NCBI GenBank assembly: GCA_964486285.1
Contig: CAZALH010000008.1
Location: forward strand, 1 to 42,903
Length of the DNA stretch: 42,903 bases
Direction of reading: 5' to 3'
Origin: JAIDVZ01 sp964486285
GTDB taxonomy: Bacteria > Verrucomicrobiota > Verrucomicrobiia > Opitutales > JAIRKQ01
In this document: piece after piece, positions 24,476 through 33,100 of the stretch
Numbering within the stretch: the first letter of the stretch is position 1
Layout of the letters: each line of letters opens with the position of its first letter
The notes under the pieces: generated by a model
Seen by the model: only the letters and a program-made list of their open reading frames with translations
Database searches by the model: none
What the model was told of the DNA's origin: nothing
Position numbers and translations under genes: made by a program

Positions 24476-24912
24476 TGATGAGTGCAAAACTTCTAATTTG
24501 GATATTTTTATCTGTTATTTTGGGTGTGTTCATAAAATTTTTTCATACTCGATATCTATCGAAGAAAGTTCCATTAAGCAAGCGTTCTGATAATAAACTA
24601 GGGAAAGCTATGATCAATATGGAAAGAGCAAGTATTTTTGGAGATTACATGAATTTTTTTGAATTTTCCAAATATGCTATCAAAGAAGCGATGAATTTTC
24701 CACGCGGGGAAGACGGTATGAAAGTAACTTTAAGCGAAGTTGTTTCAAAACTTGAAGATAAGAAAGCACCAGATTTTATTATTAGCACTGTAAAAGAAAT
24801 TTATCAACTTGGCGAGTTTGTAGAAAAAAATGAATATTTTGAGGGGGATTTAAGTGAAAAATTAGGTGTCTATTACAAAGTGATACGAGAAATAAAGAAT
24901 TTGTTTAGTTAG
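24475..24912 (+). CDS. BatD C-terminal-like membrane protein
   Basis: A 145-residue protein with one N-terminal helix (about residues 5-23) followed by a cytosolic helical domain. The order ASIFGDYMNFFEFSKYAI, then VTLSEVVSKLED, then a final YFEGDLSEKLG resembles the cytosolic tail of BatD proteins. The large periplasmic part of BatD is missing. The ATG overlaps the previous TAA by one base. The last eight bases overlap the convergent NrdG-like gene. Together the four genes keep the membrane scaffold of a Bat system but none of its extracytoplasmic domains. Confidence 0.5.
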   Translation: MMSAKLLIWIFLSVILGVFIKFFHTRYLSKKVPLSKRSDNKLGKAMINMERASIFGDYMNFFEFSKYAIKEAMNFPRGEDGMKVTLSEVVSKLEDKKAPDFIISTVKEIYQLGEFVEKNEYFEGDLSEKLGVYYKVIREIKNLFS

Positions 24913-25633
24913 CTGATCTGGTCTCAAATATTTGCACATACTTTAAACATTCATTCTTGATATGATTTAATTGTTCTATATTTTCCTTGTCAAAAATTGA
25001 TGATAATTTTTGCTGCCTTAAATTAGAATCTAGTGCGTGGTCTGGAACGAATTGTTGTATAACAAACTTTTTAGCTCCCTGTAAATTTTTTGAAATATTT
25101 ATTATATCTGTATCGTTATGTATTCCTGGCACAACAGTTGTACGAAATTCATAATCTATATTAGATTTCATGATCACATCGACAGACTCTTTAATTTTGG
25201 AAATGTTAGGATAAGTTCCAGATGCTTCTTGATATTTCTCCCAGTCATGTTTAACATCCATTGCAATAAAGTCTAATAAATTTTCCTTGAGTAAACTTAT
25301 TACGACTTCTGGATTTGTTCCATTTGTATCTAATTTTACGCTGAAATGTAAGTTTTTTATCTTTTCTATAAATTCTTTAAGATCTGTATGTAAAGTTGGT
25401 TCTCCGCCACTTATTACTATTCCGTCGATTAAATGTGAACGAGAATTGAGAAATGAAAAAATTTCTTCTTCTAAAATAGTTGATTGAAATTGTGTAGGAA
25501 CCACGAGAGAAGCATTATGACAAAATGGGCATCTAAAATTACAACCTTGAGTGAAAATAATACAACTTATTTTACCAGGATAATCGATGAGAGAAATCTT
25601 TTGAAACCCGCCAATTAACATGATTTTAAGCAT
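24905..25633 (-). CDS. nrdG: Anaerobic ribonucleotide reductase-activating protein (radical SAM)
   Basis: A 242-residue radical SAM activase. The iron-sulfur motif CNFRCPFC gives Cys31, Cys35 and Cys38. The SAM-binding SGGEPTLH and TNGT follow, and the start GGFQKISLIDYPGKISC is typical of the long NrdG/NrdG2 branch. These enzymes make the glycyl radical on anaerobic ribonucleotide reductase. Pyruvate formate-lyase activase is an alternative. The reductase itself (nrdD) is not in the window. The ATG at 25621 (MLIGGFQK) may be the real start, four codons downstream. The gene is divergent from rpsA. Confidence 0.8.
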   Translation of the reverse strand: MLKIMLIGGFQKISLIDYPGKISCIIFTQGCNFRCPFCHNASLVVPTQFQSTILEEEIFSFLNSRSHLIDGIVISGGEPTLHTDLKEFIEKIKNLHFSVKLDTNGTNPEVVISLLKENLLDFIAMDVKHDWEKYQEASGTYPNISKIKESVDVIMKSNIDYEFRTTVVPGIHNDTDIINISKNLQGAKKFVIQQFVPDHALDSNLRQQKLSSIFDKENIEQLNHIKNECLKYVQIFETRSAN

Positions 25634-25769
25634 TTACTGTAAAATAGTATTTTATCAACTTATTTATTTTTTATTTATTTTTAGCTTGAAGTTAAAAATT
25701 TTGGATACATGGTGAACTTCACTTATAGTGCTATTACATGGCGTTTTAGTACGAAATTAATCCTTAACC

Positions 25770-25784
25770 CTTCCGACAAGGAAG
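25770..25784 (+). promoter_or_regulatory. Small hairpin covering the rpsA ribosome binding site
   Basis: CTTCC (25770-25774) and GGAAG (25780-25784) form a five-base stem with loop GACAA. The GGAAG arm is the likely Shine-Dalgarno before the ATG at 25799. Sequestration could allow control, but the stem is short. Confidence 0.35.
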
Positions 25785-25798
25785 AAAATAAAAAATAT

Positions 25799-27520
25799 AT
25801 GGTCTCTACAGTTATAGAAGAATTGTTAGCTTCTCATCCAGTTGAAGCGTTAAAACCTGATTCAGTAGTTGTTGGTATTGTTACTGAAATTCGAAATAAT
25901 GAAGTTATTGTCGATATCGGAGGAAAATCTGAAGGCTCGGTGCCCACATATGAATTTGATGACATTTCTAGCCTAGAAATTGGGTCAGAAATTGATGTCT
26001 ATGTTGAAAGCTTAGAAGATAAATACGGTAATCCAGTAATTTCTCATGATAAGGCGCTTCAAAAGAAAAATTGGGAGCTTATTATTGAAAATTGCGAAGA
26101 AGGCTCAATTTTACCAGGACGTGTAAAAAACAAAGTAAAGGGGGGATTGGTTGTAAATATTGGGGTTGATGCTTTTTTACCAGCATCTCAAATCGATACC
26201 CAAGCTCCAATAAATCTCGAGCAGTATATTGGTCAAACATTTGATTTTAAGATTGTCAAAATTAATAAAGAAAGAAAGAATATCGTTGTATCTCGTAGAG
26301 AATTGATAGAAGAAGAACGCGAGGAAAAAAGAAAAGCTTTACTTAGTGAAATTAAAATAGGAGATATTAAGAAGGGTGTTGTAAAGAATATTACTGATTA
26401 TGGTGTATTTATTGATCTTGATGGTTTAGATGGGTTGTTGCACATTACTGATTTAAGCTGGGGAAGAGTCAGTCACCCTAGTGAAGTTGTTCATTTAGGA
26501 CAAGAAATAGATGTAATGATTATTGGTATAGATTTTGATAAAGAACGTGTAGCTTTGGGATTAAAGCAGACGATACAAAATCCATGGGACAATATTGAAC
26601 GTAGGTATCCAATTGGAGCACATGTTAAGGGACGGGTAGTAAATATGGTCGCTTACGGTGCATTTGTAGAGTTAGAGAGTGGTGTAGAAGGTTTGATTCA
26701 CGTTACTGAAATGTCGTGGACAAAACGTATAAACAAGCCAAGTGAAATGGTGCGCATAGGTGATGAAATAGAAGCGGTTGTTGTTGGTATTTCTAAAGAA
26801 GATCAAAAGATTGCACTCAGTATAAAGCAGCTTGAAGAAAATCCATGGAATATGGTGAGTCGTAATTATCCAATTGGTGCTCATGTTCGTGGAAAAGTCC
26901 GTAATATGACAACATATGGTGCATTTGTTGAGCTAGAAGATGGTATTGATGGTATGGTCCACGTAAGTGATATGAGTTGGACAAAAGTTATCAATAATCC
27001 TAATGAATTTTTAAAGAAGGGAGATGAGATTGATGCTATTGTGTTAAATATAGATAGCGAGCAACAAAGAATTGCTTTAGGAATAAAACAATTAACTGAA
27101 GATCCTTGGTCAGACATTCAAAAGAAGTATAAAATTGGAACTAAAGTTGTTGGTACAGTTACAAAAATTACTTCTTATGGAGCATTTGTTAAACTTGAAG
27201 ATGATATTGAAGGCTTAGTTCATATTAGTCAAATTAGTGAAGATCATGTAAATAAAATTAAAGATGTTATTAAAGTTGGTGATGAGGTATCTGCTAGTGT
27301 TATTAGGGTAGATAAAGATGAACGTCGAATTGGATTATCAATAAAGGCTGCTAATTACGATGAATCTGCATTTGAAGCTGAACTTAAGGCATTTGATAAG
27401 ATTAAAAGCACTGATGATTTAGTCAGTTTAAGCAGTATGTTTGATAATTTAAATGTGGGAAATATTGAAGAAGTTTCAGTTGAAGATTCTAATAATGAAG
27501 ATATAGAATCAGCTGAATAA
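25799..27520 (+). CDS. rpsA: 30S ribosomal protein S1
   Basis: S1 binds mRNA and helps it onto the 30S subunit. Six S1 (OB-fold) domains can be read in order: SVVVGIVTEI, GSILPGRVKNK, IKKGVVKNITDYGVF, AHVKGRVVNMVAYGAFVEL, AHVRGKVRNMTTYGAFVEL and TKVVGTVTKITSYGAFVKL. The last four are near-repeats of one another. I place the start at the ATG at 25799 (573 residues), because the 30 in-frame codons upstream from 25709 do not resemble S1. GAFVELESGVEGLIHVTEMSW-type repeats look more like those of PVC bacteria than alphaproteobacteria. It ends before a bidirectional terminator. Confidence 0.95.
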   Translation: MVSTVIEELLASHPVEALKPDSVVVGIVTEIRNNEVIVDIGGKSEGSVPTYEFDDISSLEIGSEIDVYVESLEDKYGNPVISHDKALQKKNWELIIENCEEGSILPGRVKNKVKGGLVVNIGVDAFLPASQIDTQAPINLEQYIGQTFDFKIVKINKERKNIVVSRRELIEEEREEKRKALLSEIKIGDIKKGVVKNITDYGVFIDLDGLDGLLHITDLSWGRVSHPSEVVHLGQEIDVMIIGIDFDKERVALGLKQTIQNPWDNIERRYPIGAHVKGRVVNMVAYGAFVELESGVEGLIHVTEMSWTKRINKPSEMVRIGDEIEAVVVGISKEDQKIALSIKQLEENPWNMVSRNYPIGAHVRGKVRNMTTYGAFVELEDGIDGMVHVSDMSWTKVINNPNEFLKKGDEIDAIVLNIDSEQQRIALGIKQLTEDPWSDIQKKYKIGTKVVGTVTKITSYGAFVKLEDDIEGLVHISQISEDHVNKIKDVIKVGDEVSASVIRVDKDERRIGLSIKAANYDESAFEAELKAFDKIKSTDDLVSLSSMFDNLNVGNIEEVSVEDSNNEDIESAE

Positions 27521-27550
27521 TATCTTCAAATTAAAAAATAATTACAACAA

Positions 27551-27580
27551 AAAGAGCTATCAATGTTTCGATAGCTCTTT
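27551..27580. terminator. Bidirectional terminator between rpsA and hemW
   Basis: An 11-base stem AAAGAGCTATC (27551-27561) with GATAGCTCTTT (27570-27580) and an 8-base loop. On the minus strand it is followed by TTTTTG; on the plus strand by a looser T-rich stretch. It serves both convergent genes. Confidence 0.85.
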
Positions 27581-27620
27581 AGTTTATTTTCTACTATGTT
27601 TTGCTTAAGATGAAATCTTT

Positions 27621-28772
27621 TTATATTTGTAAGATTTCTTTCCCGATTAAATCTGCAACAAGTAATCCTTTTAAGGTAAGTTTAATATTGTTTTCTGTTA
27701 AAATTGCTAATTTTTCATTTTGAAGTGTTTCAAAAAAGTTCAGATATTTACTCTTATTAAATGATGGAAATCGCGATTTTATCAGATTAAAATCTACTCC
27801 TTTTATCATTCGTAAACCGAATATTAGGGAATCTTGTATTAAAATTTCTTCGTTTAAGTCGTAGTAATCATATCTATTATGTTTGTTATTTTTTATGCCT
27901 TCATGCCATAATTTTATAGATGGAATATTAGTAAATCTCTGGTTCATAAATTGCGAACTAGCTGATGGACCGTATCCGATCCAGTTATACATTTCCCAAG
28001 TATGAACATTATGTATGCTTTCGTGCATAGGTTTGCAAAAGTTGGAAATTTCATAATGAATGTAACCGTGGTTTTGCAAAAATTTATCTGTTTCTATAAA
28101 AAATTTTATTTCAGAATTTTCATAATTTGGGCTTAATTTTAACTGGTTTGTTTTCCACATTTGATTAAGTTTAGAATTTCCCTCATAAGTTAAATTGTAT
28201 GTTGAAATATGTTCCGGGGAAAGTTCAGTCGCAATTTTTAAATCTTGTTTCCATTCATTGATGGTTTGTCCAGGAATAGCAAATATTAAGTCTATACCAA
28301 CATTATCAAATCCACACGCTCGAATTTTGTCATAAGCATTAAAAATTAATGTCTTATTTTGTCTGCGCCCTAAAAATTTCATAATTTTTTCATTAAAACT
28401 TTGTACCCCCATAGTTATACGTGTTACACCTATTGTTTTTAATGCTTGCAATTTTGGTGTTGTAACTGTGCCTGGTGAACATTCCACAGACCACTCTAAT
28501 AAATCTTTACTGAATTTAATATTTGAACCAATATTTAGAATATTGTCCACTGAAAGTATTGTAGGTGTACCTCCTCCCCAATATATCGTATCTGCATCAA
28601 GTGTGACCCCTTGTAGTTTTATGTCTTCAATTAGCGTTTCGGTATAGGAATTTAATGATTGTTTATTTGGTCTTTCTTGATAAAAAGAACAGTAGGCACA
28701 TCGATGAGCACAAAAAGGAATGTGTACATATATTCCTAAAAATTTTCGTTTTAATAAACCTTTTGCTTGCAT
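27621..28772 (-). CDS. hemW: Radical SAM heme chaperone HemW
   Basis: A 383-residue radical SAM protein related to oxygen-independent coproporphyrinogen oxidase. The cluster motif is CAHRCAYC (Cys21, Cys25, Cys28), followed by S-F where HemN has a fourth Cys (CxC). This separates HemW from true HemN. YWGGGTPTIL and the later QSFNEKIMKFLGR and GIDLIFAIPGQT are family motifs. HemW delivers heme to respiratory enzymes in bacteria studied so far. The start is 35 bases from the divergent lipoprotein gene, so both promoters must lie within or near that short gap. Confidence 0.88.
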   Translation of the reverse strand: MQAKGLLKRKFLGIYVHIPFCAHRCAYCSFYQERPNKQSLNSYTETLIEDIKLQGVTLDADTIYWGGGTPTILSVDNILNIGSNIKFSKDLLEWSVECSPGTVTTPKLQALKTIGVTRITMGVQSFNEKIMKFLGRRQNKTLIFNAYDKIRACGFDNVGIDLIFAIPGQTINEWKQDLKIATELSPEHISTYNLTYEGNSKLNQMWKTNQLKLSPNYENSEIKFFIETDKFLQNHGYIHYEISNFCKPMHESIHNVHTWEMYNWIGYGPSASSQFMNQRFTNIPSIKLWHEGIKNNKHNRYDYYDLNEEILIQDSLIFGLRMIKGVDFNLIKSRFPSFNKSKYLNFFETLQNEKLAILTENNIKLTLKGLLVADLIGKEILQI

Positions 28773-28807
28773 GCCAATTTTTATTTTGTATCTATAGAAA
28801 TATCTTT

Positions 28808-29764
28808 ATGAATTTCAAAGATCAATTACGGATATTTCTTTTATGTTTTTCACTTTTATTAACTGGATGCTATTCTTCTATTAAGAATCAAACTCCTAGA
28901 AGAGTTCCTCAAAATCCATCAAATTCGTATAAGATTGCGATGAATGTGCAAAAAACAAATGTTAACATTTTATCTGAGAGTTATGAATCACGTGTTGTGA
29001 TAGATGGTATTCCATATAATATGACGAAATCGAATAACTTTGATTTTTATTTTGATTACAAAATTGAAGATGAAAACAAACATAATGCAAGTTACTACTA
29101 TGAAGTGAGTTATCAAATAGGAAAGAAAAAGAAACAAGTAAAATCGAAAACGTTTAAGTTAAATATTATTAATCGCTATGCTATAGGATTTGAATGTAAT
29201 CGCGGGCGTCCATATAGTAAAATATCACTATTAGGGCGTGGTTTTGTGGACGGAGATACTGTAAAAATAGGGGACTATTTGTGTGATACAACATTCATTT
29301 CTCCAAATGTATTGAGATTTGTTATTCCATTGATTGAAGGTGGTCGAGCGTATAAGGTTATTTTAGACAGCGAAAACGGGGATATCGGGTTAGGTGAATT
29401 TTATGTTGATACACTAGATATCAAGGCCGTTCCAGGGAAATTAAATATTATTTCTGGAGAACGTCAAATATTATCAATAAGTATCGATATTGATGCCCCA
29501 GAAGTTGGTTTACCTCTAGACATTACTACAGATATTCCAGATAGTATCATTATGCATGATGTGTCAATTCGGCCTAGTATGCGTTCTGCTAAAGTTGTTG
29601 TAGAAGGGGGTGTCCCTGGTAAAGGGTCCTTATTTATCAGTGCTCCAGGGTTTAGTGATTGTATTGTTCCTGTTACTGTTGAATCCGAAATTTCATCGCA
29701 AGGAGATGATTTTAAATATTCTAGTTTGACTGATGTAGAAGATGAAGTAAACTTGCTAGAGTGA
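28808..29764 (+). CDS. Lipoprotein with IPT/TIG-like domains
   Basis: A 318-residue predicted lipoprotein. The ATG at 28808 gives a signal peptide ending in the lipobox LLTGC (Cys21); the longer frame from 28655 runs across the hemW 5' end and is unlikely. Residues about 55-115 include an acidic/aromatic beta-like region. From about residue 140 the sequence reads like IPT/TIG immunoglobulin-like domains (LLGRGFVDGDTVKIGDYLC), with a second similar unit near the end (GVPGKGSLFISAPGF). It would be anchored in a membrane facing the periplasm or the outside. Its TGA overlaps the GTG of glgB by four bases, so the two are probably made together, though no functional link is known to me. Confidence 0.75.
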   Translation: MNFKDQLRIFLLCFSLLLTGCYSSIKNQTPRRVPQNPSNSYKIAMNVQKTNVNILSESYESRVVIDGIPYNMTKSNNFDFYFDYKIEDENKHNASYYYEVSYQIGKKKKQVKSKTFKLNIINRYAIGFECNRGRPYSKISLLGRGFVDGDTVKIGDYLCDTTFISPNVLRFVIPLIEGGRAYKVILDSENGDIGLGEFYVDTLDIKAVPGKLNIISGERQILSISIDIDAPEVGLPLDITTDIPDSIIMHDVSIRPSMRSAKVVVEGGVPGKGSLFISAPGFSDCIVPVTVESEISSQGDDFKYSSLTDVEDEVNLLE

Positions 29765-31962
29765 TAATTTCGCAAGATGAATTAGATAGTTTTTTAAATG
29801 CTCATAATGCATGTCCTCATAATATGCTAGGGATGCATAATGTTGTTAAAAATAATACTAACGCTGGGGTTGTTGTTAGAACTTATTTATGTGATGCTAA
29901 GGAATGTAATGTTATAGACTTAGATTCTGGGAATAAATTTTCACTATATAAGATTGATAAAAGCGGTTTTTTTGAAAGATTTTTTCCTGGGAAAAATGCT
30001 TTTAACTATAAGTTACAAAAAATAACATACGATGAGCAAAGTGTAGAACTTTGGGATCCATATTCTTTTGATCCTTTTATTACCGATTATGATCGTAGTT
30101 TATTTGCTATCGGTAAAAATTATGAAATTTATAAAAAACTTGGAGCAAATCCACAAGTATGTAATAAAATTAAGGGGTATTTATTTGGAGTTTGGGCACC
30201 TAATGCTAGAGCAGTTTCAGTTGTGGGGGATTTTAACCAATGGGATGGGCGTTATCACCAAATGCGTTTGTTAGGAAATTCAGGGATTTGGGAAATATTT
30301 ATACCTGAAATACAAGAGCTTACGAACTATAAGTTTCAAATTTTAAATGCACGAGGAAATATTACTTTAAAATCTGATCCATATGCAGTGCATTTTGAAG
30401 GAGCACCAAATAATTCTTCTAAGATATTTGATATAAATCACTATTGTTGGCATGATCATGAATGGATTTTAAAACGTAGTAATTTTGTCCCACAAAAAGA
30501 AACTATTTCAATTTATGAATTACATTTGGATTCATGGAGAAGGGTTCCAGAGGAAAATAATCGTCCATTAACATATCGTGAATTGGCAGATGAATTAGTT
30601 CAATATTTATTGAAGTTGGGATTTTCACATGTTGAACTTTTGCCGCCAACTGAACATCCATTTTTAGGATCTTGGGGATATCAAGTCACTGGTTTTTTTG
30701 CCCCGACTCACAGATATGGCACTCCATCAGATTTTATGTACTTTGTTGATAAATTACATCAAAACAATATTGGTGTTATTATTGATTGGGTACCTGCACA
30801 TTTCCCGAAAGATGCCTTTGCCTTAGAAGATTTTGATGGCACTAAATTATATGAACATGAAGACCCAAAAATTGGGTACCATGCAGAATGGGGAACATTA
30901 ATTTTTAATTATGGTCGTAACGAGGTTCGTAATTTTTTAATCTCTAGTGCATATAGTTGGGCAGAAAGATTTCATATTGATGGAATACGAGTTGATGCAG
31001 TTAGTTCGATGTTGTATCGTGATTATTCACGTAAAGAAGGTCAGTGGATACCTAATAAATATGGAGGAAAAGAAAATATTGAAGCGATAGAATTTTTAAG
31101 AGAATTGAATGAAGTATTGCATGATTCTTTTAAAGGATTTATTACCATTGCTGAAGAATCAACTTCTTTTGGTGGGATAACTCGTGCAGTCAAAGATAAT
31201 GGTATGAGATTTGATTTTAAATGGAATATGGGATGGATGCATGATGTATTATTTTATATCTCTAAGGATCCTATTTATCGTAAGTTTCATCATAATCAAT
31301 TAACATTTGGCATGTTATACCAATACTCGGAAAATTTTATATGTGCATTATCTCATGATGAAGTAGTCCATGGTAAATCGTCCTTGGCTTATAAAATTCC
31401 TGGGATATCTGTTCATGATAAGCTAAGAGAATTGTGCTCATTGTATGCTTATATGTGGTTTTGGCCAGGAAAGAAGACATTATTTATGGGATCTGAATTT
31501 GGTCAAACAAGTGAATGGAATTATAGTGAAAGCTTGGATTGGCATTTGTTAAAATATGAAGATCATGTTGGGGTGCAAAATTTAATATGTGACTTAAATA
31601 ATTTTTATAGAGAATTCAAATTTTTAGGAGAAAATGATTCTTATCCGTGTGGATTTGAGTGGATTTGCTGTAACGACTGTGATAATTCCGTTGTAAGCTT
31701 TGTACGGTTAGGTAACAAAGATAAAGAAAAATGTATCGTTGTTTGCAATTTTACTCCAGTTGATAGAATAAATTATCGCATTGGATCACCATTACCTGGA
31801 AAATGGAAAGAAGTTTTGAATACAGATTCGAATTTTTACGGTGGAAGTAACCGCGGAAATTGTGGTTCTGTCATTGCAGAAAATATTCCTTTTCACCATA
31901 GACCATGGTCAATAGATTTATATCTGCCATCAACAAGTGTACTGGTCCTTATGCCAGAATAA
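29761..31962 (+). CDS. glgB: 1,4-alpha-glucan branching enzyme
   Basis: GlgB transfers alpha-1,4-glucan chains to make alpha-1,6 branches in glycogen. It has 733 residues, close to E. coli GlgB (728). An N-terminal module is followed by the CBM48 domain (VWAPNARAVSVVGDFNQWDG), then the GH13 barrel. Catalytic residues are visible: nucleophile Asp412 in GIRVDAVSSML, acid/base Glu465 in ITIAEESTS, and Asp533 in CALSHDEVVHG. SIYELHLDSWRR is a GlgB hallmark. The start is GTG, overlapping the upstream lipoprotein stop. No glgA, glgC or glgP lies in the window, so the glucan may be made or imported by genes elsewhere. Confidence 0.96.
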   Translation: MIISQDELDSFLNAHNACPHNMLGMHNVVKNNTNAGVVVRTYLCDAKECNVIDLDSGNKFSLYKIDKSGFFERFFPGKNAFNYKLQKITYDEQSVELWDPYSFDPFITDYDRSLFAIGKNYEIYKKLGANPQVCNKIKGYLFGVWAPNARAVSVVGDFNQWDGRYHQMRLLGNSGIWEIFIPEIQELTNYKFQILNARGNITLKSDPYAVHFEGAPNNSSKIFDINHYCWHDHEWILKRSNFVPQKETISIYELHLDSWRRVPEENNRPLTYRELADELVQYLLKLGFSHVELLPPTEHPFLGSWGYQVTGFFAPTHRYGTPSDFMYFVDKLHQNNIGVIIDWVPAHFPKDAFALEDFDGTKLYEHEDPKIGYHAEWGTLIFNYGRNEVRNFLISSAYSWAERFHIDGIRVDAVSSMLYRDYSRKEGQWIPNKYGGKENIEAIEFLRELNEVLHDSFKGFITIAEESTSFGGITRAVKDNGMRFDFKWNMGWMHDVLFYISKDPIYRKFHHNQLTFGMLYQYSENFICALSHDEVVHGKSSLAYKIPGISVHDKLRELCSLYAYMWFWPGKKTLFMGSEFGQTSEWNYSESLDWHLLKYEDHVGVQNLICDLNNFYREFKFLGENDSYPCGFEWICCNDCDNSVVSFVRLGNKDKEKCIVVCNFTPVDRINYRIGSPLPGKWKEVLNTDSNFYGGSNRGNCGSVIAENIPFHHRPWSIDLYLPSTSVLVLMPE

Positions 31963-31968
31963 TAGAAA

Positions 31969-31995
31969 ACGCGCTAATTTAAGTAAATTGCGCGT
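31969..31995. terminator. Terminator between glgB and fbaB
   Basis: ACGCGC plus AATTT pairs with AAATT plus GCGCGT around an AAGT loop (one bulged T). On the minus strand it is followed by TTTTCTATT, so it best serves fbaB; it also lies just after the glgB stop. Confidence 0.75.
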
Positions 31996-32020
31996 GTACT
32001 TTTAAAGTTGTAATTGTGTA

Positions 32021-33070
32021 TTAAGCAATAGTTATTGTATCGTCTAAATACACATCTTGAATAGCATTTAATAGTTCAATGCCTTCTTTCATTGGGCGTT
32101 GAAATGCTTTTCTTCCGCAAATTAAACCGGAACCTCCTGCACGTTTGTTGATTACTGCAGTTTCTATCGCTTCATGAAAGTCATTTTCTCCTGATGCTCC
32201 ACCAGAATTAATCAGTCCTGCGCGTCCCATATAGCAATTAGCGAGTTGGTATCTAGTAAGATCAATTGGATTTTCAGATGTTAATTCTGTATACACCTTG
32301 TCATGTGTTTTGCCAAATTTTAATGATTTAAAACCGCCATTGTTTGTAGGTAATTTTTGTTTGATAATATCTGCTTCAATGGTAACTCCTATATGATTTG
32401 CTTGGCCAGTTAAATCAGCGCTAGTATGATAATCTTTATCAGTTTTAAAGCCTGGATTTCTTAAATAACACCACAATATAGTCGCCATACCTAACTCGTG
32501 AGCGTACTGAAATGCTTCTGTTGTTTCCTGAATTTGACGAGATGATTCTTCTGATCCGAAGTAAATCGTAGCTCCAACAGCGGCTGCTCCCATATCGTAT
32601 GCTTGTTCAACACTAGCAAAATAAATTTGATCAAATTTATTCGGATAGGTTAAGAGTTCATTATGGTTTAATTTTACTACAAAAGGAATTTTATGAGCAT
32701 ATTTCCGCGAGACTATTCCAAGAACGCCAAGTGTCGAGGCTACAGCATTACACCCACCCTCGATCGCTAGCTTTACAATATTTTCTGGGTCAAAATATTG
32801 CGGATTTGGTGCGAAACTTGCACCCGCAGAATGTTCTATTCCTTGATCCACTGGCAAAATTGAAAGATAGCCCGTATTTGCTAAGCGCCCAGTTGATCTT
32901 ATTCTTTGTAAATTGTTTAATACATTATTAGAACGGTTAGAATTAATAAATATCCTATCTAAGAAATCTGGTCCTGGCAAGTGTAAATCTTCCTTTTTTA
33001 TTGTTTTGCAAGTGTGAGTAAGTAATGCTGAACATTTACTATTTTTAAATTCTTCAAGAAATTTGTTCAT
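32021..33070 (-). CDS. fbaB: Fructose-bisphosphate aldolase, class I (DhnA/FbaB type)
   Basis: A 349-residue archaeal/bacterial type class I aldolase that splits fructose 1,6-bisphosphate to dihydroxyacetone phosphate and glyceraldehyde 3-phosphate, or the reverse. SILPVDQGIEHSAG, FVVKLNHNELLTYP and the late SGGASGENDFHEA phosphate-binding region are the family hallmarks, and catalysis is by a Schiff-base Lys without metal. The N-terminal 40 residues are a usual extension in this branch. It is the last gene of a probable minus-strand operon starting at lepA and has a terminator after it. It links the window to glycolysis/gluconeogenesis, and thus indirectly to glgB. Confidence 0.93.
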   Translation of the reverse strand: MNKFLEEFKNSKCSALLTHTCKTIKKEDLHLPGPDFLDRIFINSNRSNNVLNNLQRIRSTGRLANTGYLSILPVDQGIEHSAGASFAPNPQYFDPENIVKLAIEGGCNAVASTLGVLGIVSRKYAHKIPFVVKLNHNELLTYPNKFDQIYFASVEQAYDMGAAAVGATIYFGSEESSRQIQETTEAFQYAHELGMATILWCYLRNPGFKTDKDYHTSADLTGQANHIGVTIEADIIKQKLPTNNGGFKSLKFGKTHDKVYTELTSENPIDLTRYQLANCYMGRAGLINSGGASGENDFHEAIETAVINKRAGGSGLICGRKAFQRPMKEGIELLNAIQDVYLDDTITIA

Positions 33071-33100
33071 AATTGTTCAGTAGTTTAAAAAAAAGATATA

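Noticed and set aside
25709..25798. 30-codon extension of rpsA
   Set aside because: It has no resemblance to S1 and lacks a good ribosome site; the ATG at 25799 fits the family.
28655..28807. Longer start for the lipoprotein
   Set aside because: This frame crosses the hemW 5' end and would hide the lipobox; the ATG at 28808 gives a standard lipoprotein signal.
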